Of a stretch of DNA of 17,550 bases, positions 6,489 through 13,089 are shown one piece after another. A model generated the notes under the pieces. It saw nothing but the letters and a program-made list of their open reading frames with translations, searched no databases and had not been told where the DNA came from. Made by a program: the position numbers and the translations under genes. The stretch lies in the NCBI GenBank assembly GCA_019118725.1, contig DWYO01000145.1, positions 1-17,550 on the forward strand. The letters are read 5' to 3'. Within the stretch, counting starts at the first letter, position 1. Each line of letters begins with the position of its first letter. This DNA comes from Candidatus Parabacteroides intestinavium. GTDB lineage: Bacteria; Bacteroidota; Bacteroidia; Bacteroidales; Tannerellaceae.

Positions 6489-8432
6489 ATGGCAGAAATT
6501 AATTCTAAAATACCTCAAGGCCCGTTGGCTGAGAAGTGGACAAATTATAAAGCTCACCAGAAATTGGTGAACCCTGCTAACAAGCGTCGTCTGGACATTA
6601 TTGTAGTCGGTACCGGTCTGGCTGGTGCCTCTGCGGCTGCTTCTTTGGCAGAAATGGGATTCAACGTATTGAACTTCTGTATTCAGGACTCTCCGCGCCG
6701 TGCACACTCTATCGCGGCTCAGGGAGGTATCAATGCGGCTAAGAATTATCAGAACGATGGCGACTCGGTTTATCGTTTGTTCTATGATACTATTAAAGGT
6801 GGAGACTATCGTGCACGCGAAGCAAACGTATATCGTCTGGCCGAAGTTTCCAATAACATTATCGACCAGTGCGTAGCGCAGGGTGTTCCTTTCGCACGTG
6901 AATATGGCGGTTTGCTGGATAACCGTTCGTTCGGTGGTGCTCAGGTATCACGTACGTTCTATGCCCGTGGCCAGACGGGTCAGCAATTGCTTTTGGGTGC
7001 TTATTCGGCATTGAGCCGTCAGATCGGTAAGGGTAAGGTGAAGATGTATACCCGCCACGAAATGCTGGATGTTGTATTGGTAGACGGTCGTGCACGTGGT
7101 ATCATCACCCGTAATCTGATCACCGGTAAAATTGAGCGTTATGCAGCTCATGCCGTAGTTGTGGCAACAGGTGGTTATGTAAATACCTTCTTCTTGTCTA
7201 CCAACGCTATGGCATCTAATGGTTCTGCGGCTTGGCAATGCTACAAGAAGGGCGCTTACTTTGCTAATCCTTGTATGGTACAGATTCACCCGACTTGTAT
7301 TCCGGTGAAAGGCGACTTCCAGTCTAAATTGACTTTGATGTCTGAATCTTTGCGTAATGATGGTCGTATCTGGGTTCCGAAGAAGCTGGAAGATGCGAAG
7401 GCATTGCAGGCAGGTACAAAGAAAGGTAAAGATATTCCGGAAGAAGACCGCGACTATTATTTGGAACGTCGTTATCCGGCATTCGGAAACTTGGTTCCTC
7501 GTGACGTAGCTTCACGTGCCGCTAAGGAGCGTTGCGATGCAGGTTATGGCGTAAACAATACAGGCCGTGCCGTATTCTTGGACTTCTCTGAGGCTATCGG
7601 TCGTCTGGGCAAGGAAGTGGTTAAGCAGAAATACGGTAACCTGTTCGATATGTACGAAGAAATTACCGATGATAATCCATACGAAACTCCGATGATGATC
7701 TACCCGGCATTGCACTACTCAATGGGTGGTCTGTGGGTTGACTATGAATTGATGACTTCTATCCCGGGCTTGTTCGCTATCGGTGAGGCTAACTTCTCTG
7801 ACCACGGTGCTAACCGTCTGGGTGCTTCAGCTTTGATGCAAGGTTTGGCCGATGGTTATTTCGTATTGCCTTATACGATTCAGAATTACTTGTCAGACCA
7901 GATTCAGGTTCCGCGCTTCAGCACTGACCTGCCGGAATTTGAAGAAGCTGAAAAGCATATCCAGGAACGTATCAACAAACTGATGAACATCAAGGGTAAA
8001 GAGACGGTTGACTCAATCCACAAACGTCTGGGACATATCATGTGGGAACACATCGGTATGGCACGCGATGAAAAGGGATTGCAGGAAGCTATCTCGATGT
8101 TGAAAGACCTGAAGAAAGAATTCTGGAGCAACGTCTTCATCCCGGGTTCGGGCAATGACCAGAACACGGAGCTGGAAAAAGCTTTGCGTGTGGCCGACTT
8201 CCTCGAAATAGGTGAGTTGATGGCACGCGATGCGCTGAATCGTGCAGAGTCTTGTGGCGGACATTTCCGTGTAGAACATCAGACGGAAGAGGGCGAAGCT
8301 CTTCGTCACGATGATAAATTCATGTACGTAGCTTGCTGGCAATATCAAGGCGAGGACAAAGATCCGGTTATGTTGAAGGAAGATCTGAACTATCAGTTCG
8401 TAACTCCGCAGACACGTAATTACAAGAAGTAA
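6489..8432 (+). CDS. sdhA: Fumarate reductase/succinate dehydrogenase flavoprotein subunit
   Basis: This is the catalytic subunit that interconverts fumarate and succinate at a covalently bound FAD on the cytoplasmic face of the inner membrane. The 647 residues match type-B flavoproteins of Bacteroidota. The Rossmann loop GTGLAG is at 41-46. The flavin-linking histidine is H73 in RRAHSIAAQGG, followed by the conserved AAQGGINAA stretch. Substrate-site elements are visible as IHPTCIP and VPRDVASRA, and the C-terminal FAD contact GEANFSDHGANRLGASALMQG is intact. Codon use looks like that of a highly expressed gene (repeated CGT, GGT and CTG). The gene sits 128 bp after sdhC and 28 bp before sdhB in one operon. 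I see no frameshift or missing catalytic residue. frdA is an equally valid name. Confidence 0.95.
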   Translation: MAEINSKIPQGPLAEKWTNYKAHQKLVNPANKRRLDIIVVGTGLAGASAAASLAEMGFNVLNFCIQDSPRRAHSIAAQGGINAAKNYQNDGDSVYRLFYDTIKGGDYRAREANVYRLAEVSNNIIDQCVAQGVPFAREYGGLLDNRSFGGAQVSRTFYARGQTGQQLLLGAYSALSRQIGKGKVKMYTRHEMLDVVLVDGRARGIITRNLITGKIERYAAHAVVVATGGYVNTFFLSTNAMASNGSAAWQCYKKGAYFANPCMVQIHPTCIPVKGDFQSKLTLMSESLRNDGRIWVPKKLEDAKALQAGTKKGKDIPEEDRDYYLERRYPAFGNLVPRDVASRAAKERCDAGYGVNNTGRAVFLDFSEAIGRLGKEVVKQKYGNLFDMYEEITDDNPYETPMMIYPALHYSMGGLWVDYELMTSIPGLFAIGEANFSDHGANRLGASALMQGLADGYFVLPYTIQNYLSDQIQVPRFSTDLPEFEEAEKHIQERINKLMNIKGKETVDSIHKRLGHIMWEHIGMARDEKGLQEAISMLKDLKKEFWSNVFIPGSGNDQNTELEKALRVADFLEIGELMARDALNRAESCGGHFRVEHQTEEGEALRHDDKFMYVACWQYQGEDKDPVMLKEDLNYQFVTPQTRNYKK

Positions 8433-8460
8433 TAACATCAATTTCAAAACGTAGAAAAAT

Positions 8461-9213
8461 ATGGATAAAGATATAAAAGTCACCCTAAAGGTTTGGCGTC
8501 AGAGAGGTCCGAAAGAAAAAGGACAATTTGAGACTTACCCGATGGAAATCCACCAAAGCGTTTCTTTCCTGGAAATGTTGGATATCTTGAACGAACGCTT
8601 GGTGAAAGAAGGTAAAGAGCCTATCGTATTCGATCACGATTGCCGCGAGGGTATCTGCGGTATGTGCTCTTTGTATGTGAATGGCCATCCGCACGGACCG
8701 GCTACCGGAGCAACAACTTGCCAGCTCTATATGCGCCGTTTCCATGATGGCGAGACAATCACTATCGAACCGTGGCGTTCAGCCGGATTCCCGGTTATCC
8801 GCGACTTGATGGTAGACCGTTCGGCTTACGACAAGATCATGCAAGCCGGTGGTTTCGTATCTGTTAATACGGGTGGCGTACCTGATGCCAATGCTATTCC
8901 TATCCCGAAGAAAGATGCGGATCTGGCTATGGATGCCGCAGCTTGTATCGGATGTGGTGCGTGTGCCGCAGCTTGTAAGAATGGTTCAGCTATGCTGTTC
9001 GTTTCCGCTAAGGTCAGCCAGTTGGCTTTGCTTCCGCAAGGTCGTGTTGAGGCTGCCCGCCGTGCCAAAGCTATGGTGGCGAAGATGGACGAACTGGGCT
9101 TCGGTAACTGTACGAATACCCGCGCCTGCGAGATGGAGTGCCCGAAGAATATCTCGGTTAGCAACATTGCTCGCCTGAATCGTGAATTCTTGAAAGCTAA
9201 GCTGAAAGACTAA
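8461..9213 (+). CDS. sdhB: Fumarate reductase/succinate dehydrogenase iron-sulfur subunit
   Basis: This is the electron-transfer subunit carrying three iron-sulfur clusters between the heme subunit and the flavoprotein. The N-terminal ferredoxin-type domain has the [2Fe-2S] cysteines C61, C66, C69 and C87 (CREGICGMC ... C). The C-terminal domain has C162, C165, C168 and C227 for [4Fe-4S], and C172, C217 and C223 for [3Fe-4S], the standard complex II pattern. Its length of 250 fits the family. It begins 28 bp after sdhA and is followed at once by an intrinsic terminator, so it closes the operon. No residue needed for cluster binding is missing. frdB is an equally valid name. Confidence 0.95.
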   Translation: MDKDIKVTLKVWRQRGPKEKGQFETYPMEIHQSVSFLEMLDILNERLVKEGKEPIVFDHDCREGICGMCSLYVNGHPHGPATGATTCQLYMRRFHDGETITIEPWRSAGFPVIRDLMVDRSAYDKIMQAGGFVSVNTGGVPDANAIPIPKKDADLAMDAAACIGCGACAAACKNGSAMLFVSAKVSQLALLPQGRVEAARRAKAMVAKMDELGFGNCTNTRACEMECPKNISVSNIARLNREFLKAKLKD

Positions 9214-9236
9214 TCACATAAGATTTCTTTGACTAG

Positions 9237-9272
9237 AAAGAGTCTTGCCTGAATGGGCAGGGCTCTTTTTTT
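9237..9272 (+). terminator. Intrinsic terminator of the sdhCAB operon
   Basis: AAAGAGTCTTGCC (9237-9249) pairs with GGCAGGGCTCTTT (9256-9268) in a 13-bp stem containing two G-T pairs, with a six-base loop TGAATG. It runs into a T-tract (9266-9272) followed by GTTTTT. It starts 23 bases after the sdhB stop. Confidence 0.92.
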
Positions 9273-9287
9273 GTTTTTCTATAAACG

Positions 9288-9319
9288 ATGGCAAATTCCT
9301 TGCCAAAATTATTTGCCAT
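9288..9319 (+). promoter_or_regulatory. Perfect 9-bp inverted repeat, candidate operator for the mannan operon
   Basis: ATGGCAAAT (9288-9296) and ATTTGCCAT (9311-9319) are exact inverted copies separated by 14 bases. The inter-arm region contains TTGCC (9300-9304), which also pairs with GGCAA (9290-9294). The right arm overlaps the proposed -33 box (TTTG, 9312-9315), so a protein bound here could block or recruit polymerase. No regulator gene is in the window. Confidence 0.5.
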
Positions 9320-9341
9320 ACAACAAATCTTCGTAACTTTA
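9312..9341 (+). promoter_or_regulatory. Candidate promoter for GH76-GH92
   Basis: TTTG at 9312-9315 and TAACTTTA at 9334-9341 (one base off TAnnTTTG) are 18 bases apart, near the usual Bacteroidota spacing. The leader to the GH76 ATG would be about 130 bases. It contains AAGTTGA (9403-9409), inverted as TCAACTT (9440-9446), a possible hairpin near the start. Apart from this I see nothing else in 9342-9482. Confidence 0.45.
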
Positions 9342-9482
9342 GCCCCCAAGAAACGGTTAAATGTTATATTTAGTGCTATAAATTCAATATTTCATTGCTA
9401 TTAAGTTGACATTGCACTTGTTGGAGAAAGGTAAACACATCAACTTGATAATAACTGATTGTTTGATTAATAAAATAGTTAT

Positions 9483-10667
9483 ATGAGATTTTTTTTGACT
9501 CTATTGCTGGCAGCAGGCATGTGGCTGTCAGCTAATGCACAGAAAGATGCGACATATTGGAATAAGATGGCAGACGGTATGTCGCAGGCTCTTATTGATA
9601 AGTTTTGGGGAGCTAATTTCGAAGGATATGCAGACCGTTATTATTTTAACTACGGCAGCAACCTTTCGAATATGACAACAAATCATTATTGGCCACAGGC
9701 ACATGCCATGGATGTGCTAGTCGATGCCTATATGCGCACAGGAGAAAAGCGATATAAGGAACTGTTCCCCTTGTGGTGGAATGGCGCACCACGCTATAAT
9801 TTCGCAGGCAAGATGAATCCGAAAGATGCATGGTGGAATGTCTTTGTGGATGATATGGAATGGATTGTTTTAGCCCAGATCCGCATGTGGGAGTCAACCG
9901 GTAATAAGATGTATATCAACAAAGCCCGCCAGATGTATGACGATTGGATTTGGCCGACTTGGGGACCTGAGAATGAGTTTCCTTGGTATGGTGGCATCAC
10001 GTGGAAGACCGATGTTGAGAAAAGTAAGAATGCCTGTTCTAACGGACCTGCAGCATTGATAGCCGCACGCCTTTATCGTTTCTTTGACCAGGCTAAGTTT
10101 AAGGGCGGCAAAGCTAAGGAGGCCTATTTGAACGAAGCTATCAAGATTTACACCTGGGAGAAGAACTTTTTGTTTGATCGCAAAACGGGTGCTGTCTACG
10201 ATAATATCAACCGGAAAGGCGAGATCCAGAAAAATTGGATTTTCACTTATAATATAGGCACATTCTTAGGCGCCGCACATGAATTATTCCTGATTACAGG
10301 GGACAAACAGTATTTGGATGATGCGGTTTTGGCAGCAAGCTATGTAACAGACCATATGACACAGAACGGAGTCCTTCCGGACGCGCCATCGGGTGACGGG
10401 GGATTGTTCCACGGAATATTCTTCCGCTATTTTGTTAAGCTAATTAACGAAGAAGCTTTAGATACGACAATTCGCAAGAAATTCCACGATTACCTAACCT
10501 CTCTTGCTACCATTATGGCTGAACAGGGAGTAAATCACAATACCATGTTGTATGCGGGCCGTTGGCGCAATGCTCCTGCTGATGACGAGCCTGTCGGTTT
10601 AACCCCACACCTTACTGGTTGCATGTTGATGGAAGCGATGTGTGTACTTAAACCTTTGAATAAATAA
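9483..10667 (+). CDS. Glycoside hydrolase family 76 (endo-alpha-1,6-mannanase)
   Basis: This is a secreted enzyme predicted to cut alpha-1,6-mannan backbones such as those of yeast cell-wall mannan. It has a type I signal peptide (MRFFLTLLLAAGMWLSANA, cleavage before Q20) and no lipobox cysteine, so a periplasmic location is most likely. The GH76 hallmark is the adjacent aspartate pair D123-D124 in FVDDMEW. The aromatic-rich (alpha/alpha)6-barrel segments HYWPQAHAMDVLVDAY and the later NIGTFLGAAHEL and GRWRNAP regions also fit the family. The length of 394 is normal. It starts a two-gene operon with GH92, 13 bp downstream. No SusC/SusD pair, sigma factor or hybrid two-component regulator is nearby. 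The substrate is inferred from family membership and could also be a host or bacterial mannose-containing glycan. Confidence 0.85.
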   Translation: MRFFLTLLLAAGMWLSANAQKDATYWNKMADGMSQALIDKFWGANFEGYADRYYFNYGSNLSNMTTNHYWPQAHAMDVLVDAYMRTGEKRYKELFPLWWNGAPRYNFAGKMNPKDAWWNVFVDDMEWIVLAQIRMWESTGNKMYINKARQMYDDWIWPTWGPENEFPWYGGITWKTDVEKSKNACSNGPAALIAARLYRFFDQAKFKGGKAKEAYLNEAIKIYTWEKNFLFDRKTGAVYDNINRKGEIQKNWIFTYNIGTFLGAAHELFLITGDKQYLDDAVLAASYVTDHMTQNGVLPDAPSGDGGLFHGIFFRYFVKLINEEALDTTIRKKFHDYLTSLATIMAEQGVNHNTMLYAGRWRNAPADDEPVGLTPHLTGCMLMEAMCVLKPLNK

Positions 10668-10680
10668 TACAAAGCAAGAG

Positions 10681-12876
10681 ATGAAAAAATATACCTTAAA
10701 AACATGGATAGCAGGAATGCTTATGACATCTGCAATCTGCAACCCGATTTGGGCGGGTGATATTACCCAATATGTGAACCCGTTGTTTGGCACCACAACA
10801 TTATGGGATAAGAAAGATTTGGGCTATGAAATGAGTGATAATCCTATTTACCGCACTGTATTGACCGAGCAGGGGCGCCGTCCTGCACAAGGGAAAACAA
10901 GAGCTTGGGGTGGAGAAACTTACCCTGGAGCAGCCATGCCTCATGGCATGGTACAGGCTACGCCTGTGACTTGCTGGGGGTCTGGCACAGGATATCAATA
11001 TGAGGACCCGACTATTTACGGATTCTTTCATACAAGTCATGGTCACTGGGGACAAGGTCATTTCCCCACACTCCCTGTTTCAGGAGATTTTAACCCTGAT
11101 GATTACGCATCTGCTTATAATCATAAAGATGAAGTAGCTCAAGCGGGTTATTATAAAGTCTATCTCAAACGCTACAAAGTAACATCGGAATTAACCGTAA
11201 ACTTCCGGAGTGCTTACCATCGCCATACATTCAAAAGTGGCAAGAATAAGCACATTATGATGAATCTTTCTCGGACCAATAGCGTACGCCCGGGCAATGC
11301 TCGCTGGACCTTTAAACAGGTAGACGACAAGACATTTATGGGCTCGCAGAACGACATGTATTTTTATGCTGTCGCCAATCAGAAGATTACCGGAACCCAT
11401 ACTGTAAAAAACGCACGCGAGCAATTTACATTAATTGATTTTGCTGATGGTGAAAAGGTAGTAGAGCTACAGATAGGATTCTCCTATACAAGTACTGAGA
11501 AAGCAAAACTTAATTTAGAGAGAGAAATCTTAGACAAAACTTTTGACCAAACACGAGCCTTAGCCGATCAGACTTGGGAGGAGGCCCTTTCTAAAGTCAA
11601 GGTAACAGGAGGAACAGAGTTGCAGAAGAGCCTGTTTTATAGTGGATTGTATCGCGTTATGCAGAATCCCAATTTGCGTAGCGACGTGGATGTAGAAAAA
11701 CACGCTACGGTATATTCGAGTAATAACTATTGGGACACCTATGCCAACAAATTGGTAATTCTTCAGATGCTAGAGCCTGAATTGGTAGCAAATATCATCC
11801 GTAGTGATATTCAAAGAGCCGACAATTCGGGTTTCTTAGGAAGTGGTTTCCATGGCGACTTCTGTCCCGCATTCATAACAGGTAGTTATTTGCGAGGCAT
11901 TCGCGATTTCGATATTTATAAAGCCTACCAATATTCGTTGAACAACGCTACACGATCGTGGATTAATGGCAAACGCGGCGGACGTAAATATGGTGAGGAA
12001 TACCGCAGACAGGGATGGATTGCCGAGAATCATGTTGCCAATCCAAGCGTAAAGACCGAAGAAGATGAGGCTAAGGCATCTGTTCAAAAAACAACCGAGT
12101 ATTCTTACAGCGACTATGCCGTAGCATTATTTGCAAAGGAGCTGGGCGACATGGAGAATTACGAGTTGCTGATAGGGCGCTCAAAGAATTACCGCAATCT
12201 TTTTGACAAAAACAGTGGATTCCTTCGCGCTCGATGGGCAGATGGTTCATGGGTGACTCCATACGATCCGGGAATTCCTTATTACGTGTATATGTATCGA
12301 GAGTCAAATGGCTGGATGTCAACATTCTTTGCTCCGCACGACCCCAACGGACTGATCTCTCTGTTTCCGAGCAAAGATGCTTTTGAAACCAAGTTAGACC
12401 AGCTATTTAGTACACCTTTTGCCGGTTATGAAGCTGATAATATGACAGGATGGTTTGGGCAGTATTGCGTAGGTAATCAGCCATCACAAGGTATATCCTA
12501 TTATTATTACTTCGTTGGCAAGCCTGAAAAAGCTCAAGAGAAAATAGATGTCATCATGAATAATTATTATGCTATGGGAAAAGAGGGACTGGCCTATGCT
12601 GGTATGGATGATGAAGGCAGCCTCTCTGCGTGGTATGTGATGAATGCTATGGGCTTGTATTCGTTTTCGCCGGCTGATGCGGAATATATCGTTACTGTCC
12701 CTGTATTTGATAAGGTGGAATTTACTATGGGAGATACCACTTTTACAATCGTCAAGAAGGGTGTAGGCCGCAAACTTTCAAGTATCAGCTATGACGGAAA
12801 GCCTCTTGACAGTTACATTATCAAACATGATGATTTGAAAAAAGGCAAGGAGTTAATCATCATAACTCATGAATAG
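10681..12876 (+). CDS. Glycoside hydrolase family 92 alpha-mannosidase
   Basis: This is a calcium-dependent inverting exo-alpha-mannosidase of 731 residues, close to the usual 740-760. It has a signal peptide with likely cleavage after A25 (IWA) and no lipobox, so it is probably periplasmic. Visible landmarks are GGETYPGAAMPHGM (77-90) in the N-terminal beta-sandwich, NNYWDTY (348-354), the putative catalytic acid E541 in RESNGWMSTFFAPHD, and the putative base region G641-M-D-D-E-G-S-L-S-A-W-Y652. The motif that usually reads GNEPSH or GHEPSH in the family reads G598-N-Q-P-S-Q603 here, with the glutamate and histidine both replaced by glutamine. That may alter the +1 subsite and linkage preference. 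It sits 13 bp after GH76, so the pair plausibly shortens mannan by endo and exo cleavage. The linkage (1,2; 1,3; other) is not assignable. Confidence 0.87.
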   Translation: MKKYTLKTWIAGMLMTSAICNPIWAGDITQYVNPLFGTTTLWDKKDLGYEMSDNPIYRTVLTEQGRRPAQGKTRAWGGETYPGAAMPHGMVQATPVTCWGSGTGYQYEDPTIYGFFHTSHGHWGQGHFPTLPVSGDFNPDDYASAYNHKDEVAQAGYYKVYLKRYKVTSELTVNFRSAYHRHTFKSGKNKHIMMNLSRTNSVRPGNARWTFKQVDDKTFMGSQNDMYFYAVANQKITGTHTVKNAREQFTLIDFADGEKVVELQIGFSYTSTEKAKLNLEREILDKTFDQTRALADQTWEEALSKVKVTGGTELQKSLFYSGLYRVMQNPNLRSDVDVEKHATVYSSNNYWDTYANKLVILQMLEPELVANIIRSDIQRADNSGFLGSGFHGDFCPAFITGSYLRGIRDFDIYKAYQYSLNNATRSWINGKRGGRKYGEEYRRQGWIAENHVANPSVKTEEDEAKASVQKTTEYSYSDYAVALFAKELGDMENYELLIGRSKNYRNLFDKNSGFLRARWADGSWVTPYDPGIPYYVYMYRESNGWMSTFFAPHDPNGLISLFPSKDAFETKLDQLFSTPFAGYEADNMTGWFGQYCVGNQPSQGISYYYYFVGKPEKAQEKIDVIMNNYYAMGKEGLAYAGMDDEGSLSAWYVMNAMGLYSFSPADAEYIVTVPVFDKVEFTMGDTTFTIVKKGVGRKLSSISYDGKPLDSYIIKHDDLKKGKELIIITHE

Positions 12877-12888
12877 CACAATTTTTCG

Positions 12889-12896
12889 TACATTTG
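12889..12896 (+). promoter_or_regulatory. Candidate -7 box upstream of the S46 peptidase
   Basis: TACATTTG matches TAnnTTTG exactly and lies 12 bases after the GH92 stop. No clear -33 element is visible. If it is used, the S46 transcript would carry a leader of about 185 bases containing both hairpins at 12912-12981 and 12985-13050. I see no better promoter box closer to the S46 start. Confidence 0.45.
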
Positions 12897-12911
12897 CAAC
12901 CATAAAAGTCA

Positions 12912-12981
12912 AGAAGCTGTTTTGAATTTCTCCGGAAGTCATTTTATACAGATTCTCTGGAATAAATTCAAAACGACTTCT
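12912..12981 (+). repeat. Long hairpin 1 between GH92 and S46
   Basis: The left arm AGAAGCTGTTTTGAATTT (12912-12929) pairs with the right arm AAATTCAAAACGACTTCT (12964-12981) at 16 of 18 positions, with a 34-base loop. It is not followed by a T-run on the + strand, so it is not a textbook terminator for GH92. Confidence 0.8.
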
Positions 12982-12986
12982 AAAAA

Positions 12987-13046
12987 GGCATAAGGCTTCA
13001 AATACAAAGCCATTAAGGATAGCCTTGTCAGCTGAAGCCTTATGCC
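12987..13046 (+). repeat. Long hairpin 2 between GH92 and S46
   Basis: GGCATAAGGCTTCA (12987-13000) and TGAAGCCTTATGCC (13033-13046) are a perfect 14-bp inverted repeat with a 32-base loop. The stem could extend inward through ACAAAG and CTTGT, and outward through AA and TT with a bulge. On the - strand the stem would be followed by TTTTT, but no - strand gene is present to end here. It begins five bases after hairpin 1 and ends 43 bases before the S46 start. Confidence 0.85.
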
Positions 13047-13089
13047 CCTTGTCAATTAAAAACTAAATATTTTAAATACTAAAAAGCAG

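Noticed and set aside
8013..8483. 156-codon reverse open frame opposite the end of sdhA
   Set aside because: It lies antisense to highly conserved flavoprotein coding sequence, with no promoter or family resemblance. Biased codon use of sdhA explains the lack of antisense stops.
9403..9410. TTGACA considered as a sigma-70 -35 box for GH76
   Set aside because: Bacteroidota primary promoters use the TTTG/TAnnTTTG arrangement, and no suitable -10 follows at the right spacing.
12987..13046. Hairpin 2 considered as a bidirectional or reverse-strand terminator
   Set aside because: A T-run exists only for reverse-strand transcription, and no reverse-strand gene is present to be ended there.
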